Below, one piece after another: positions 32,966 to 44,404 of a stretch of 64,000 nucleotides of DNA. Below the pieces are notes generated by a model. It made no database searches. It was not told the origin of the DNA and saw only the letters and a list, made by a program, of their open reading frames with translations. The stretch spans positions 509,699,442-509,763,441 of the forward strand of contig NC_081410.1 in the NCBI RefSeq assembly GCF_030272615.1, written 5' to 3'. The stretch is from Cryptomeria japonica (lineage: Eukaryota > Streptophyta > Pinopsida > Cupressales > Cupressaceae). A program made the position numbers and the translations under genes. Numbering within the stretch: position 1 is the first letter of the stretch; every line of letters begins with the position of its first letter.

Positions 32966-34485
32966 TGATGCAAAGCCCTCCTTGTATCCCGCCCAACACT
33001 CCAAGGTGTATGACACTGACCCCTCAAAAAAACAATAGGATCCTATCAAGGCCAAGATCTACAACATTAGTTCAACATCTCACAATCTCCAAGACTCATA
33101 ATTACTCAACTTGGATAATTTGCTCCAACCTACACTTTGAAACCTCCAAGGGTTACTAACCATTAACACACCTATTTTGGGTCAAACATGAATCACCTGG
33201 ACCATATCAAACATTGGTTGTAAGGATTCAACCCCATTCCCTATAGCACCTTCACAATTAGGCCTATTTGATATTAGCCCTTTGAAACAGGTAAAGGGAC
33301 CTTAAGTCCAAATATTTCCAAACACCCTAGAAAAAAAATCATAGATTAAAATACCCTTTTGGGCCTTACACAATTCCCCAAAAGGAAGGGTCAAGGTTTG
33401 ACAAACAAAGGTCTAAATCGGTAGAAGGTTAACTATCCTAAAGGGCTAATTAGGTCTCCATTTGTGAAGCATCTATGTACAAATGAGAAAACCATACAAT
33501 CACAACCCCATGAGAATGTGGGGAACCATAAAAAATCATGGATTCTAGGGTTACATGCTTGGAATCATTGCCATTTGCATTCAAGGGTAACTTTGTTATT
33601 TAAGGACTAGGTAGCCACATACAGATGTCTACCTAGGGTCGGTTCAAACACACACCTCCCTTTCTCATCCTACAAAAATATTTTGGAATCTTAGAATACA
33701 CTGGCCATACTTACATTTCACCAAATCCCATGAGTCTCAAATTGATAAATTGCAAGTCATGGCCATGGAGGAGTAAAACCCTAGGTAAACCCTAGTTTTT
33801 CAAGCACCTCTAGCAAAATTGGAATAACAGGAGCAAAACACACAATCTGAACCTCAAACTAAAGCCAAATCAAAGGTAACTCTCTACTCTAACCAATTCA
33901 CATCATTGGAAATTTATCCCAATCTGTATAATGCCATACTCTATACCAAAAACTCTAGGATTGCAAGAAAAACTCTAAATTTCATTAGTTTACTGTCACC
34001 AAATCTTTCCTCCATACAATCTCTCCTTGGGAATTGGATCCACAAGGTGTATATACCACTCCACAACTTCTCTCAACTAAAAATAAGAGGTTAGAGCCAT
34101 TGGAGGAGTTCAAACAAACAAAAAAGCAAAAAGTGCATAAAAGTTGCTTATGACAACTTTTGACAAATTTTGACAAAGTTGTCAAAATGTCATCTCTTGC
34201 CTCCTAATGGCTTGGGTCAAGACTAACCCATCCTAGAAAAACCTAGAAGCACTAAAACTACTAGGATAACTATGTTCTACACACACTTGATCCCCTTTTG
34301 TCCAAAATTCCTAATTGGCTTATTAAGATGACAAAATAGGAGTTTGGCCCACAAGATGGGGTCTTTTATTACAAACACACAATGCATGATTGAAACACAT
34401 ATAAAACATCCTAAATACATGTTTTATTCCTTATCCTTCCTCCTTTGAACCTGATTTATCAACTTGAAGGGCTTCTCCTACACCA
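32966..34485 (-). repeat. Gyp-A 5' LTR
   Basis: 1,520 bp, TGATGCAAAGCC...CTCCTACACCA on plus, followed by the TSD TCATT. It contains no gene. The block GACAACTTTTGACAAATTTTG near 34153-34173 is a small direct repeat also present in the other LTR. Confidence 0.93.
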
Positions 34486-34490
34486 TCATT

Positions 34491-36885
34491 CTTCATGAAA
34501 CTTCATTTCTTGATGTTGATCAATTGTTTTGCTTCTCTCAATCATTGAAATACTTGTGAGATATGTTAGATATGTTCTTCCCTTATCTTTCTAATTATTA
34601 GAATGTCATCCAAATATTGAATGAGAAACTTGCCCAATATTTCCTTTAGTACCTCATTCATCAACCACATGAATATTCTTATAGAATTAGTGAGTCCAAA
34701 GGGCATGACCAACTATTCATACAATCCTTCATTTGTCTTGAATGCATTCTTCTACTCATCTCCTTCTTGGATTGAGATCTTGGTATTTAATCTTCAAGTC
34801 AATCCTGGTCAAGTACCTTGCACCACTTGGGAAATCCATCATGTCATCCATCCTTGGAAAAATAAATTAGTAATTTATTGTTTTCTTTTATATATCTCTT
34901 GAATCAGTGCACATCCTCCACTCTCAATATTTCATCGGTTCCTAGATAGCAGGTACTACACATGGACTCAGGCTTTCCCAAATCAAACCTTTCTCTAGCA
35001 ACTCACATACTTTTATGTTTAACTTTGCATTTTCATTTAATTTCATGCAGTGTATTGACTTGTTAGGAAAAAATACTCTTAGTATCATGTCTATTATGAT
35101 GGTAAATACTCTCGACTACTGACGATCCCTCTAGAATTTTCTCTGACATAATATCTTGGAACTCTTCAAGCATTTCTTATACTTCTTCTTGTAGCACCTC
35201 CTTCCCTTTTATGCTAACATTTCTAGCATTCCCATGGTTTCCTTCCCTTTGAATGAGTGCAGATAAATTGTTCTCATTCTTCAATCCATCCAAGAACTTC
35301 CTTCCATCCACTAGGACAACCCTTGCATGGCCACACACCACCTCTTTCTACTCTACCTTCAAGGGAATCAAAATATGTTTCTTTCTATCATTGGTTATGT
35401 TGTAGGTATTATTCCATCCATCATGTATATCCCTCCAATATTATTTCCAAGACCTTCCCAACAACAGATGACAAGCACCCACTCTCATGATATCACACAA
35501 TACTTCATCCTTATATGAATCGATGTGGAAACTAACAAGGAATTGTTTCTTACCAAAATTGTATGATAATCTTGTATCTAGGCAATCCAATGTTGGTTTG
35601 AGTGCTTAATTTAATTTAGGTTAACCTTCTACACCATCTCTTCATAGACCAAATTATTCATTTTTCATTATCAATGATAAATTTATAGACACTTGCCAGA
35701 TGACTTGCATCTGGTTTGAAAAAAATCTCCTTCTCTACACTAGTTCATATTTGTCTTCTCTCTACAATAGGGATCCCCTAATGACCAATGATTTACCCTT
35801 TTCCAAATGTCCTATTGACCTAGATGATCTATTCTTTTCATCTTCCACATAGCTATTCTTTGGTCCAAAATATCCTAACTTCCTAGCACTTCCTTGGTAG
35901 TATTCAAAATATCAATGCCAACTTCCTCACACTTGAAGCATGTTCCCCAAAACACTCCTAGGTGAAATATTTTTGTCTACCCTCTGATATTCCCTAACCC
36001 AACAATATTCTTCCTTTTCCCTTCTATCTCAATGTGAATCCTCCCTTAGCTCCCTTTCTTCCTTCCAAACAAGGGTCCTTCCTCTAGTTTTCTTCATGCA
36101 TTGCCTCTTCTCAGTATGCTATGCCCATCTCTTTGGATCTCTTTGGTTTCTATTACTCAATATTCACTCTACCCTCTTGACCAACTTTTCTTCCACCCTT
36201 AATGCAAGTTGGTAGGATTCCTCAATGGTAGTCATCTAGACCAGGATCAATTCTTCCTAAATGTTAGTTTGAAGACCATTCATGTATCTTGCCACTTCTC
36301 CCTTTTATATATAGTGTATCCATCCATAGTGATCATCTGTGGAATTCTTTAGTGTATTCCTTCACCATATTCTCTCGCTATCGTAAAACAATGAACTTTT
36401 CTAGTAACTCTAGTTGATAGTCAATGAGTATGAATTAGCCATTTAGCTTCATTACCTTCCTATCCTATTTCATGATCAACTCCTTCCCTCTCTGATTTCG
36501 ATCCAACTATATATCTTTCCATCAAATCGAAGTATATCCCTTTAGATTAATTTTGGCAAACCTTACTCACTCCAGATATTTAATCTTTTCAAATTTTAAG
36601 TACTCCTCTATTTTATTTATCTAATCAATCAACTCTTTTGAATTAAAACTTCTAACATAACTAGGGATTTCAATCCTTGGCCTCTTCCCAATCTTGGAAA
36701 ATGCCTTTATCATCTTGATCTAATTAGACACTTCTTCCTCTTAACTTTCCTCATCTTTCTCTTACATCCTTAGCTCTTCCTCATCACTCTCCTCTTATAG
36801 CCTAGGTTTTATACCCCTTCTTTAGTCTTATTCTACAACATCGTGTTGATTATTCATAGCTCTCATCATATCCATCATCTCTTCC
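34491..36885 (-). pseudogene. Gyp-B: decayed gypsy RT, protease and gag
   Basis: This relic is homologous to Gyp-A but much older. The RT part (34500-35000) matches Gyp-A 30300-30960: it has the same KSFVIYLDDILI-like region (now IQYLDDILIIRKIREE-like), the PFGLTNSIRIFMWL region and GEKNAFKT. The protease part is near 35560-35700 (KFIIDN). A zinc-knuckle remnant CFKCEEVGIDI is near 35940-35910. The gag N-terminus (EEMMDMMRAMNNQ) is near 36890-36840. No frame is open for long. It has no LTR or PBS of its own: its right end is fused to copia gag sequence at about 36885. Confidence 0.8.
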
Positions 36886-37250
36886 CTTGATAAATATCAC
36901 CAAGATTTTTCCAAAGTTTAGTTATCATTTTGTCTTCATAGACATTCAGGAGTACTAAATCAACCAGATAGAGTCTTACCAAATCCTTGTCTTTTTTATC
37001 CATTTTAACCTATTCATCCTATAGTACATTTTTAGGTTTCTTTGAAGAAATCACAACCCATAGATCTCTATCTGTGAGCATGTCCTCCATTTTGAGTTTC
37101 CACAACTCAAAATTGTTGCCATTAAATTTATCCATCTCTATTCTTTTCGATCTGCTTTCCATATTAAAGTTGCAACAAACTTATGAAATATCTTCCTTTG
37201 GAAAACTCCCATTGAAACTAGATCAACACAAAAAACTTGTCATCTGAACA
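36886..37250 (-). pseudogene. Cop-C' gag N-terminal fragment
   Basis: The minus strand gives MDKFNGNNFELWKLKMEDM followed by DRDLWVVISSKKP and DLVRLYLVDLVLLNV, the start of a copia Gag. It matches Cop-C gag (42230-41900) closely but keeps more of the expected residues (WKLKMED versus LKLKMED). It is cut off at about 36886, where gypsy gag sequence begins. It belongs to an element whose 5' LTR is the shared LTR at 37285-38095. Confidence 0.88.
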
Positions 37251-37270
37251 AAAAAAGAAAATATGGTCAA

Positions 37271-37282
37271 GCTTTGATACCA
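37271..37282 (-). other. Cop-C' primer binding site
   Basis: The minus strand reads TGGTATCAAAGC, 2 bases inside the LTR. It shows that 37285-38095 also served as a 5' LTR. Confidence 0.88.
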
Positions 37283-37284
37283 AT

Positions 37285-38095
37285 TGAACACAATCCAAAG
37301 TGTAGAATAACGCTTCCAAAATGTTGAATCTAACAAGAGAGATGATGCAAAAATTTCTTACAGACTCTTAAACTATTGAAAATTAGATAAACACGTAAAA
37401 AACATATTTGAACAAATAAAACCACAACAACAACCCTTTTTGAGAAAACAAGAACACTCTAAAAGATAGGCTCAATTATGTTATCAACAACACCAATAGT
37501 GAATATAACAGAAAAAGACAATTCTCTTCAAGAGTAGCTACAATAGACAATTTTAGAACAATTCTAACAACATAACAATGCCTTAGAAAATAACCAACTT
37601 TTCTCTTAAAAACAACTAAGACAACAACATATACATAGAGATAAATGCAAATAAGCATGAACCCATGGTTTCTAAAATCATCTTCAGTTCCCAAAAGATA
37701 ATGTGTCACAAACAAAACCTTCCTAATCCCATGACATGTTGTATATAGAAACTTTCGAAGCAATAACACTTATCTCTTCCATAACGGTCATCTTGCCAAA
37801 TGTAATGTAAGTACAACATAGAAGTTTTCATGGACAAATCGATGGCTTCCTTACCTCATACCACTTGTCACAAGTGAACTCAAACCATAAATGAAAATTA
37901 CCAAAAAATAACTCTCTATGACTCTTCCATTGAACAAGAAACCATCATAGTCATAATAGAATTTTTCATAGTCTCATCAAAGAAACCTATGAAACCACTT
38001 CTATAAAATTTAGGATTTCTAAAGTGGATGAAAATAAATTAACTAAATAAATAAGAATTTTTTGATTCTAAGGTTGAGACACCTTAATCCCAACA
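37285..38095 (-). repeat. LTR shared by Cop-C' (as 5' LTR) and Cop-C (as 3' LTR)
   Basis: 811 bp, TGAACACAATCC...CTTAATCCCAACA on plus. It has a PBS and gag on its left and a polypurine tract and RNase H on its right. This is the LTR-internal-LTR-internal pattern produced by unequal recombination. Plus- and minus-strand short frames within it have no support. Confidence 0.88.
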
Positions 38096-38106
38096 TTCTC
38101 CCACTT
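38096..38106 (-). other. Cop-C polypurine tract
   Basis: The minus strand reads AAGTGGGAGAA directly before the LTR start TGTTGGGATTAAGG. Confidence 0.85.
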
Positions 38107-39600
38107 GTCGAAGACCTGTTAAGAGTGAAAGAACTCTATCATCTTCTCAATACCTCAACGCCCATAGAATAGGCACACCATCTGAACTTCTGAGTGCTCA
38201 ATGGATTCACTAGTGCATCCATGACATTAACCATTTAATTATTAATTATTTTGGTCTCCACCTTTTTATCTTCCACCATATAATGAATAAAATGAAACTA
38301 TACATCAATATGATTTGTTCTAGGATGGAAAGTAGGATTCTTCACTAAACAAATAACACTTTGGCTGTCACAATAAATAGTAATATAACCAAAATCCAAC
38401 AATAATCTCTTAAGCCAAATGGCTTCTTTACATGCATGAGTAGCTTTCATGTACCCTACTTATATAGTGGACAAAGTTACTACATCCTATTGCTTAGTTG
38501 TCCAACTGATAGCTCTACCAAACATAGAGAAAAAATATCCATTAGCGGATCTTCTACTATTAATGTTACCTTCCCAATCCGAATCAACATATCCACAAAT
38601 GCAAACCAAATGGTGATATCCAAAAGGATAACCATTAAAACACAAGGAATACTCAAAATTACCCCTCAAATACTTGAACACTCTCTTAACTTCATCCCAA
38701 TGCACCCTACTAGGATTAGCCATATAGAAACTAAGGACTCCCACTGTTTGGAAAATATCTAGCCTCATACAGTCCATAGCATATATCAAGCTACCAAAAA
38801 TACTCATATAAGGTACACTAGATATGTCCTCCATCTCAATAGGAGATTTTGGGTAGTCCTCCATAGAAATCTTCATCCTTTGTAACACTAGAATAACTAA
38901 TGGCCTACAAGTTTTTATTTTGAATCTCTCCAACACAAAGTTAACATACTTACTCTTTCTCATCCAAAGCTTCCTGGTAGCTCTCTCTCTAATTATCTCA
39001 ATCATATTAATATATCTTGTTGCACTTAGAAATTTCATTTCAAATTGTGTTGCTAACTAAGACTTCAAATCTAAAATCATTCTTTTACCATTCCCAATAA
39101 ACAACATTTCTTATCCACATACATTACTATGATAAGAATGTGACCATTTTTAGATTTATAATACACACAATGGTCAAATTTAGAACTCAAAAATCCCAAA
39201 GATAATATATAGGTGTCAAAATTTTAATACTACATTCTAGGAGACTGTTTCAAACCATACAAAGATTTCTTCAACTTACAAACAAGGTTTTCTTTACCTT
39301 TTCCAATGAAATTCTCTACTGTGACATGTAAATTTCCTCCTTCAAATCACTATGAAGGAATTTTGTCTTCACATCCATTTTCTCAACTTCCAATTCATAA
39401 GATATTGAAAATGATAACAAGAATTGAATGGATTTCATCTTAGGTACAAGAGAGAATATTTCACCATAATCAATTCCCTCCACTTCATAATACCCCTTCA
39501 TGACTAACTGTGCCTTGTACTTCTCAACACTACCATCTAGACCCAATTTCCCTTTTAACACCCATTTTCATCCATTGGCTTTCCATCCTTCAGGAAAAGG
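38107..39600 (-). pseudogene. Cop-C reverse transcriptase and RNase H
   Basis: RT N-terminal part 39561-39316: YKAQLVMKGYYEVEGIDYGE and KMDVKTKFLHSDLKEEIYM. The catalytic YVDD region near 39125 is disrupted (YVDK plus an indel). RT end and RNase H 39038-38487: SVPYMSIFGSLIYAMDCMRL, SFYMANPSRVHWDEVKRVFK, GYVDSDWEGNINSRRSANG and ISWTTKQ. It continues, decayed, to about 38200. Confidence 0.88.
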
Positions 39601-40930
39601 TACCAGATCCAACGCCACATTTCTCTTCAATACAACCATAACCTCATTCATGTCTGCCATCTAGGAATCTACATCATGTATACCCATAGACTCTCTAATA
39701 GTTCTAAGCTCATCAGTGTTAGCAATCAAAGAAACTATGCAACTAGAATCCAACAAAGAATATCCAAATCTTTTTGGTGAATAACCACATTTGCTAGGTC
39801 ACTACCTAACACTAGTAGACCTCCTTAATTTCTAAGGTTGAGGTTCTTTCTCTTCTTCAAAACCTTTAGAATTATTTGATCTCTCCTTATTTTCAGGTCT
39901 AAAAGGAGTGCATAGTTCATTTCTTATTGAATTATATGTTATTTGAACTACCTCCTTTTTTATTTCTTTCTTCTCTAGCTACAATTCAATAATGGAAGGT
40001 TTCAACTCAGAAAAGATCACACATTTAGTATATAGAACCTTCTATGCAACTGGCTCCCAAAGATTGAAGCATTTCACATTAACACCATAACTGATAAAGA
40101 TACATTTAACTGCCATGTTCTCTAAATTTAATCTTTTCATGATCTTTTCTCACTTGATTTTGATCTTTTATCACTTGGAACATGTGCATATTCCTCAGAA
40201 CCAAAGAGTCCATGATGCATTAATGAGGGATTGTTATCACACCATACCTCCATGGGTGTATTTTCAACTAGCACTAAAGTAGGAGATTTGTTAATTAAAT
40301 AACATGTAATGGCTATATCTTCAGCCCAACACCACTCAGCATACTCTTATCCCTCTCCATAAAAATTCTATTCATCCTCTTTGCAACTATAATTATTGTG
40401 GGGTGTATGGAGTTTTATTATGTCTTTCGATCCTATGGTCCTTACACAACCTATCAAATTTTGCTAAACATAACTCACCGTGGTTGTCTGTCCCCAAACA
40501 ATTAATTTTTCTATTAGTTTGGTTTTCAACCAAGGATTTAATTTTTTTTAAATGATTAAAACCTTCAGATTTACTTGAAATAAACAAATGTCCTTCCACT
40601 AGAGTCATGTATGAAAGAGATAAAATACACAAATCTAGACATTTAAGGAACATTAATAGGATCAAAAACATCTGAATTAATATAATCCAAAACTTTAGAA
40701 GACTTATGAGAACTAGAATAAAAATAAGCATGATGTTGTTTTCTAGAAACACAATGTTCAAAAAAGTAAAAATCAATATTACAATCATCAAAGTCTTCAA
40801 CAAGCCTCTTATTTTTCAAGGCTCTAATACCCTTCTCACCAAAGTGACCAAGTTTTTGGTGCCATAACATTGTCTTCTCAACTTGAATCTTCATCTCCAA
40901 AGAATTTGCACCATTAGGTACCTAGAAATA
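39601..40930 (-). pseudogene. Cop-C integrase
   Basis: The GAG-pre-integrase zinc part WHQKLGHFGEKGIRALKNK leads to HCVSRKQHH at 40870-40740. The core shows YINSDVFDP, FIHDSS in place of FIDDYSR, and DNHGELCLAKFDRLCKDHRI (40900-40393). The region 39601-40390 is a decayed integrase C-terminus and linker with no open frame. Confidence 0.82.
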
Positions 40931-41480
40931 TCAATCAACAAATGTTGAAACAATAATCTTGTTCTCTACTTGACTTCATGGTGACGATGAAGAATCCAAA
41001 GTCCTCTTCTCGGACATAAGAAAAGCACTATTGCACTGAACCATGCATGCAATCAACTTATACAAGGTGTCAATCCAAACACCCTTAGCCAGCACCATAG
41101 AGCCTCTTTTCATCTTACACCCACTACCCAAGAAAACATCATGCACGCCCACATCACTCATCTTGCTAACTAAAAGTAGGGTCCATGCCAAACTAGGAGT
41201 ATGTAAGAGACCATCAATCCCTTTCACTCTACCATCATTGAATAGAATCCTGACTTGTCTATGACCACTAACCTTTAGATTAGAGTCAACACCCAGATAA
41301 ACCTTCCAGCATCAAACTCTGCATACTTCAAAAACCCTTTGTAAGATGTCATGTGTAAAGAATAACTTGAATCTATCAACCACACATCTTCTAATGCATG
41401 TATTGCCAAGGTTGAGACAAAAGAATCTAATTCATCATTAGAGGATTTAGTGGACTTTGAATCAAAGAAATCTTTTTTAC
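40931..41480 (-). pseudogene. Cop-C protease region
   Basis: The protease motif reads IDSSYSLHMTSYKGFL near 41385-41340, with DSG changed to DSS. The 3' part of the region (41227-40976) is in one frame: DGLLHTPSLAWTLLLVSKMS corresponds to the usual VLHIPxLxKNLLSVSKLD segment. Confidence 0.78.
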
Positions 41481-42260
41481 CTTTCTCTTTCTTCTCCTCC
41501 TTGCATTGTTTTTAGAAATGACTAGATTTACTATAGTTCTAACATTTCACCTTGGACAATTTACCAAGAGAATTAGATCTACTTGGAGACTTGGATTCAC
41601 CCTTATTGTCCTTTTTTGTGCATTTCTCCATCATTCTACCATGAATAAAAAGGGCATCCTTAGCCATCTCAGAAGATTTCCTTCACATCTCTTTAGATGA
41701 TAGTGAACCAACTACATCCTCCATCTTAAACTTGGTTGTTGTTCTTCCAATGGTCATGACAAGATGATCTCATGAGTCTAAAAAAACATAATAGAAGCAT
41801 ATGTTAATCTTGATCATCAATATTCTCACTGATATAATTCTATTGAGCAACTAGCATGTTAAATGCATTCATGTGATTAGCAATTGACCCTCCTTCCTCT
41901 ATCCTCACAGAATCTACCTTCTTTTATTAGGAATAATTTATCTACCAAGGATTTCTTGTGATAAATATCACAAATATTTTTCCAAAGTCCACATGCAGTC
42001 TTCTCCTCTTGGACATTTAGGAGCACTAAATCAACCAAATAGAGTTGTATCAAACCCTTGTCTTTTTGATCCATTTGATCACATTCATCCTAAAGTGTTC
42101 TTTGAGGTTTCATTGAAGAAATCACAACCCATAGATCTCTATCCACAAGAATGTCCTCCATTTTGAGTTTCAACAACTTAAAATTGTTACCATTATATTT
42201 ATCCATCTTTATTCTATTGGGTGTGTCTACCATATCAAATCTACAATAAAATTATTAAAC
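41481..42260 (-). pseudogene. Cop-C gag
   Basis: N-terminus near 42220: MDKYNGNNFKLLKLKMEDIL and DRDLWVVISSMKP. The frame 42074-41877 has KGLIQLYLVDLVLLNVQEEK and LWKNICDIYHKKSLVDKLFL. The C-terminal part is decayed, with a Lys-rich stretch near 41500. No intact zinc knuckle is visible. Confidence 0.85.
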
Positions 42261-42342
42261 CTTCCTCTACAAAAATATCACTGAAACTAGATTAGCATAA
42301 AAAACCCATGATCAACCCAACAACAATAGAAAAGGTATCCAA

Positions 42343-42354
42343 GCTCTGATACCA
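42343..42354 (-). other. Cop-C primer binding site
   Basis: The minus strand reads TGGTATCAGAGC, an exact initiator-Met tRNA complement, 2 bases inside the LTR. Confidence 0.92.
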
Positions 42355-42356
42355 AT

Positions 42357-42969
42357 TGAATAAAACTCAAAGTGTGAAATAATTCTTCCAAAATATTGTC
42401 TAATAGGAGTGATGATGCAAAAATTTCTTACACACTCTTAAACTTTTGTAATTTATATAAACACATATATATTCGTATTTAGACTAATAAAACCATGACA
42501 CTAGATATATGTGAGAAAAACCTTTCGAAAATTAAAAAAAACAAAATCCAAAAGCTAGAATCAATTGTACTATTAGGAACACCAATATTTACAATACAAT
42601 TTATAGAGCCAAATCTTCTTAAGAGTAGCTATAATAGAGAATTCAAGAACAATTCTAAAAACATAACAACACCTTAGAAAATAACCAACTTGTCTCTTGA
42701 AAATAACTAAGGCATCAACATATAAATAGAGATAAATGAAAAAAAGAATGTTCCCATACTTTACAAAACTATCTTCAATTCTCAAGAGGTAAGTTGTGTC
42801 ACAAACAACACCTTGCTAATCCCATGACACATTGCATATAGAAACTTCTGAAGCATCAACACCTATCTCTTCCATAATGGTCATCTTACCAAACATAATG
42901 TATCTACACCATAGAAGTTTCCATGACCAAATAGGTTCCTTCCTTATCTCACACCACTTATCAAAAGGT
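42357..42969 (-). repeat. Cop-C 5' LTR, part left of Cop-D
   Basis: TGAATAAAACTCAAAG... aligned with 37285 onwards up to the CACTTATCA/CACTTGTCA region, where Cop-D interrupts it. AAGGT (42965-42969) is the expected left TSD of Cop-D. Confidence 0.88.
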
Positions 42970-43170
42970 TGTTGCACAGTCCAAATAACTAGAGGACAAC
43001 TGAGAGGGGGGTGAATTAGTTGTCACTAGATTACCAAAACCTTAAGCATTTAAAAATTTATTACTAGCACACATAAGATCAATACTAGAATACATAAACC
43101 AATTACCGAAATAACATATATACCAATTAAGCACAAGCAACAATTAGAGAATAGATTACCACCCACATAA

Positions 43171-44342
43171 TGTTACTATTTACTAAGTTGTCATTAGTTT
43201 TATGTTCAAAGTCATCCTATATACCCTAGTCGGTTAATACTACAGAAAGATTTAGTCGGTAAGCACTAAGGGTGTTGGTTATAGAAGAAAGCCTAGTCAC
43301 CAAGATGATATATACCGAGTAAATTTCCTATGTCCACTGAGTAGCAAAGAAGGTACACCGAGTTAATCTGAACTGAGTGGAAACATGTTACCAGATTCAA
43401 TGAACTTGGACACATCTATGGAAACATGTTACAAGATTTGAGAACAGGGAACCATTATTTCATAGGGAATTGCACTTAAAGATTTTGAGGAAGTTTATCC
43501 AATGAAATAATTTCTATGTTTATTCATTCGATAAAACATGTTTGTATAATTGATGTATGAACAAGATTACTGCCTTAGAGATCTATATAAAGAGTGATTT
43601 GAGTATCTAAGATTGAAAAGAGAAAAAGATGGTGAGTTGAAGATAAAATCTTGTGAAAAGATAAGATGTGATGATTGAACAGAGGTATTCAAAGGTCACC
43701 GAGAAGATTTTCAAAAAATAGTTTAAGGGACAGAGAATACAAACGAGGTCACTGAGTTGATCTATCAATTATTGAGGTATGCTATGAGCATGGTAATTTC
43801 ATATTGAGCACATAGAGTATACTATAACATTTCAAATGTAAAGTTGCAGATATTTTGTAAAGGATTTTGATTGAATTATTTTGAGCTATGTTAGAAACCT
43901 TTAACAAGGTAAAAGACTCTAACAAGGTCTATAAATTGTAAAGCCTCTAACCAGGTACAACATTTTGTAAAAGTGTTTGTAAAAATCCTTTAGCAAGGTA
44001 GATCTAAAGATCTTGATACTCCTAATAGGGTAAGCTATCAGAAATAGCTAAACATGTAGCTCTAACCGAGCAACCTTTATTATTGTAGTAGTGAAGTTGT
44101 GGGTGTCATCCCCACTATAGTTTTTCTCTCTAACCAAGAGTTTCTGCGTAACCAAAATCTTTGTGTTATGGAGTGAAATATGTATGGATGCAATTTCTAT
44201 GATTGTGTTTTGGCTTTATATATTATGAGATCAACTATATATAGTTTATGTTTATCAGTAAGATTGTTTTTAAAGAAATTTTTTGAAGTACTGATTCACC
44301 CCTTCCCTCTCAGTACATTAGCTTTCATTGTTGGGCCTAACA
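43171..44342 (+). repeat. NA-2 5' LTR
   Basis: It starts TGTTACTATTTAC and ends CATTGTTGGGCCTAACA. Repeated CTCTAACxAGG blocks lie at 43910-44060, and the pyrimidine-rich CACCCCTTCCCTCTCAG is near the end. Confidence 0.94.
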
Positions 44343-44344
44343 AT

Positions 44345-44356
44345 TGGTATCAGAGC
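44345..44356 (+). other. NA-2 primer binding site
   Basis: TGGTATCAGAGC, an exact complement of the initiator-Met tRNA 3' end, 2 bases after the LTR. Confidence 0.95.
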
Positions 44357-44404
44357 TATACTCTTGGAAAAGGGTTTTACAGTCTAAAGAGAAAGATCCC
44401 ATCA

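Larger units (their letters stand above)
18880..34485 (-). mobile_element. Gyp-A: Ty3/gypsy chromovirus-type LTR retrotransposon, complete but interrupted
   Basis: The LTRs begin TGATGCAGAGCC or TGATGCAAAGCC and end CTCCTGCACCA or CTCCTACACCA on plus. The TSD is TCATT (18875-18879 and 34486-34490). The order on the minus strand is 5' LTR, PBS, gag, protease, RT, RNase H, integrase, chromodomain, 3' LTR, which is the Ty3/gypsy order. The left LTR is split by Cop-B'/Cop-B (20398-28224). Without that insert the element is about 7.8 kb. It was inserted into the RT of Gyp-B. Confidence 0.93.
37285..42969 (-). mobile_element. Cop-C: Ty1/copia retrotransposon, decayed; 5' LTR broken by Cop-D
   Basis: The element is 3' LTR, internal region 38096-42356, and 5' LTR from 42357. 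The 5' LTR stops at 42969 where Cop-D is inserted, and its last 200 bases or so must lie right of the window. The coding region is full of stops and belongs to a different copia lineage from Cop-A, -B, -D and -E: its LTR is short, its polypurine tract is AAGTGGGAGAA, and its protein motifs differ. Confidence 0.88.

Noticed and set aside
44345-44356. TGGTATCAGAGC sites as possible tRNA genes or tRNA fragments
   Set aside because: They are primer binding sites at the fixed distance from LTR ends; no tRNA fold surrounds them.
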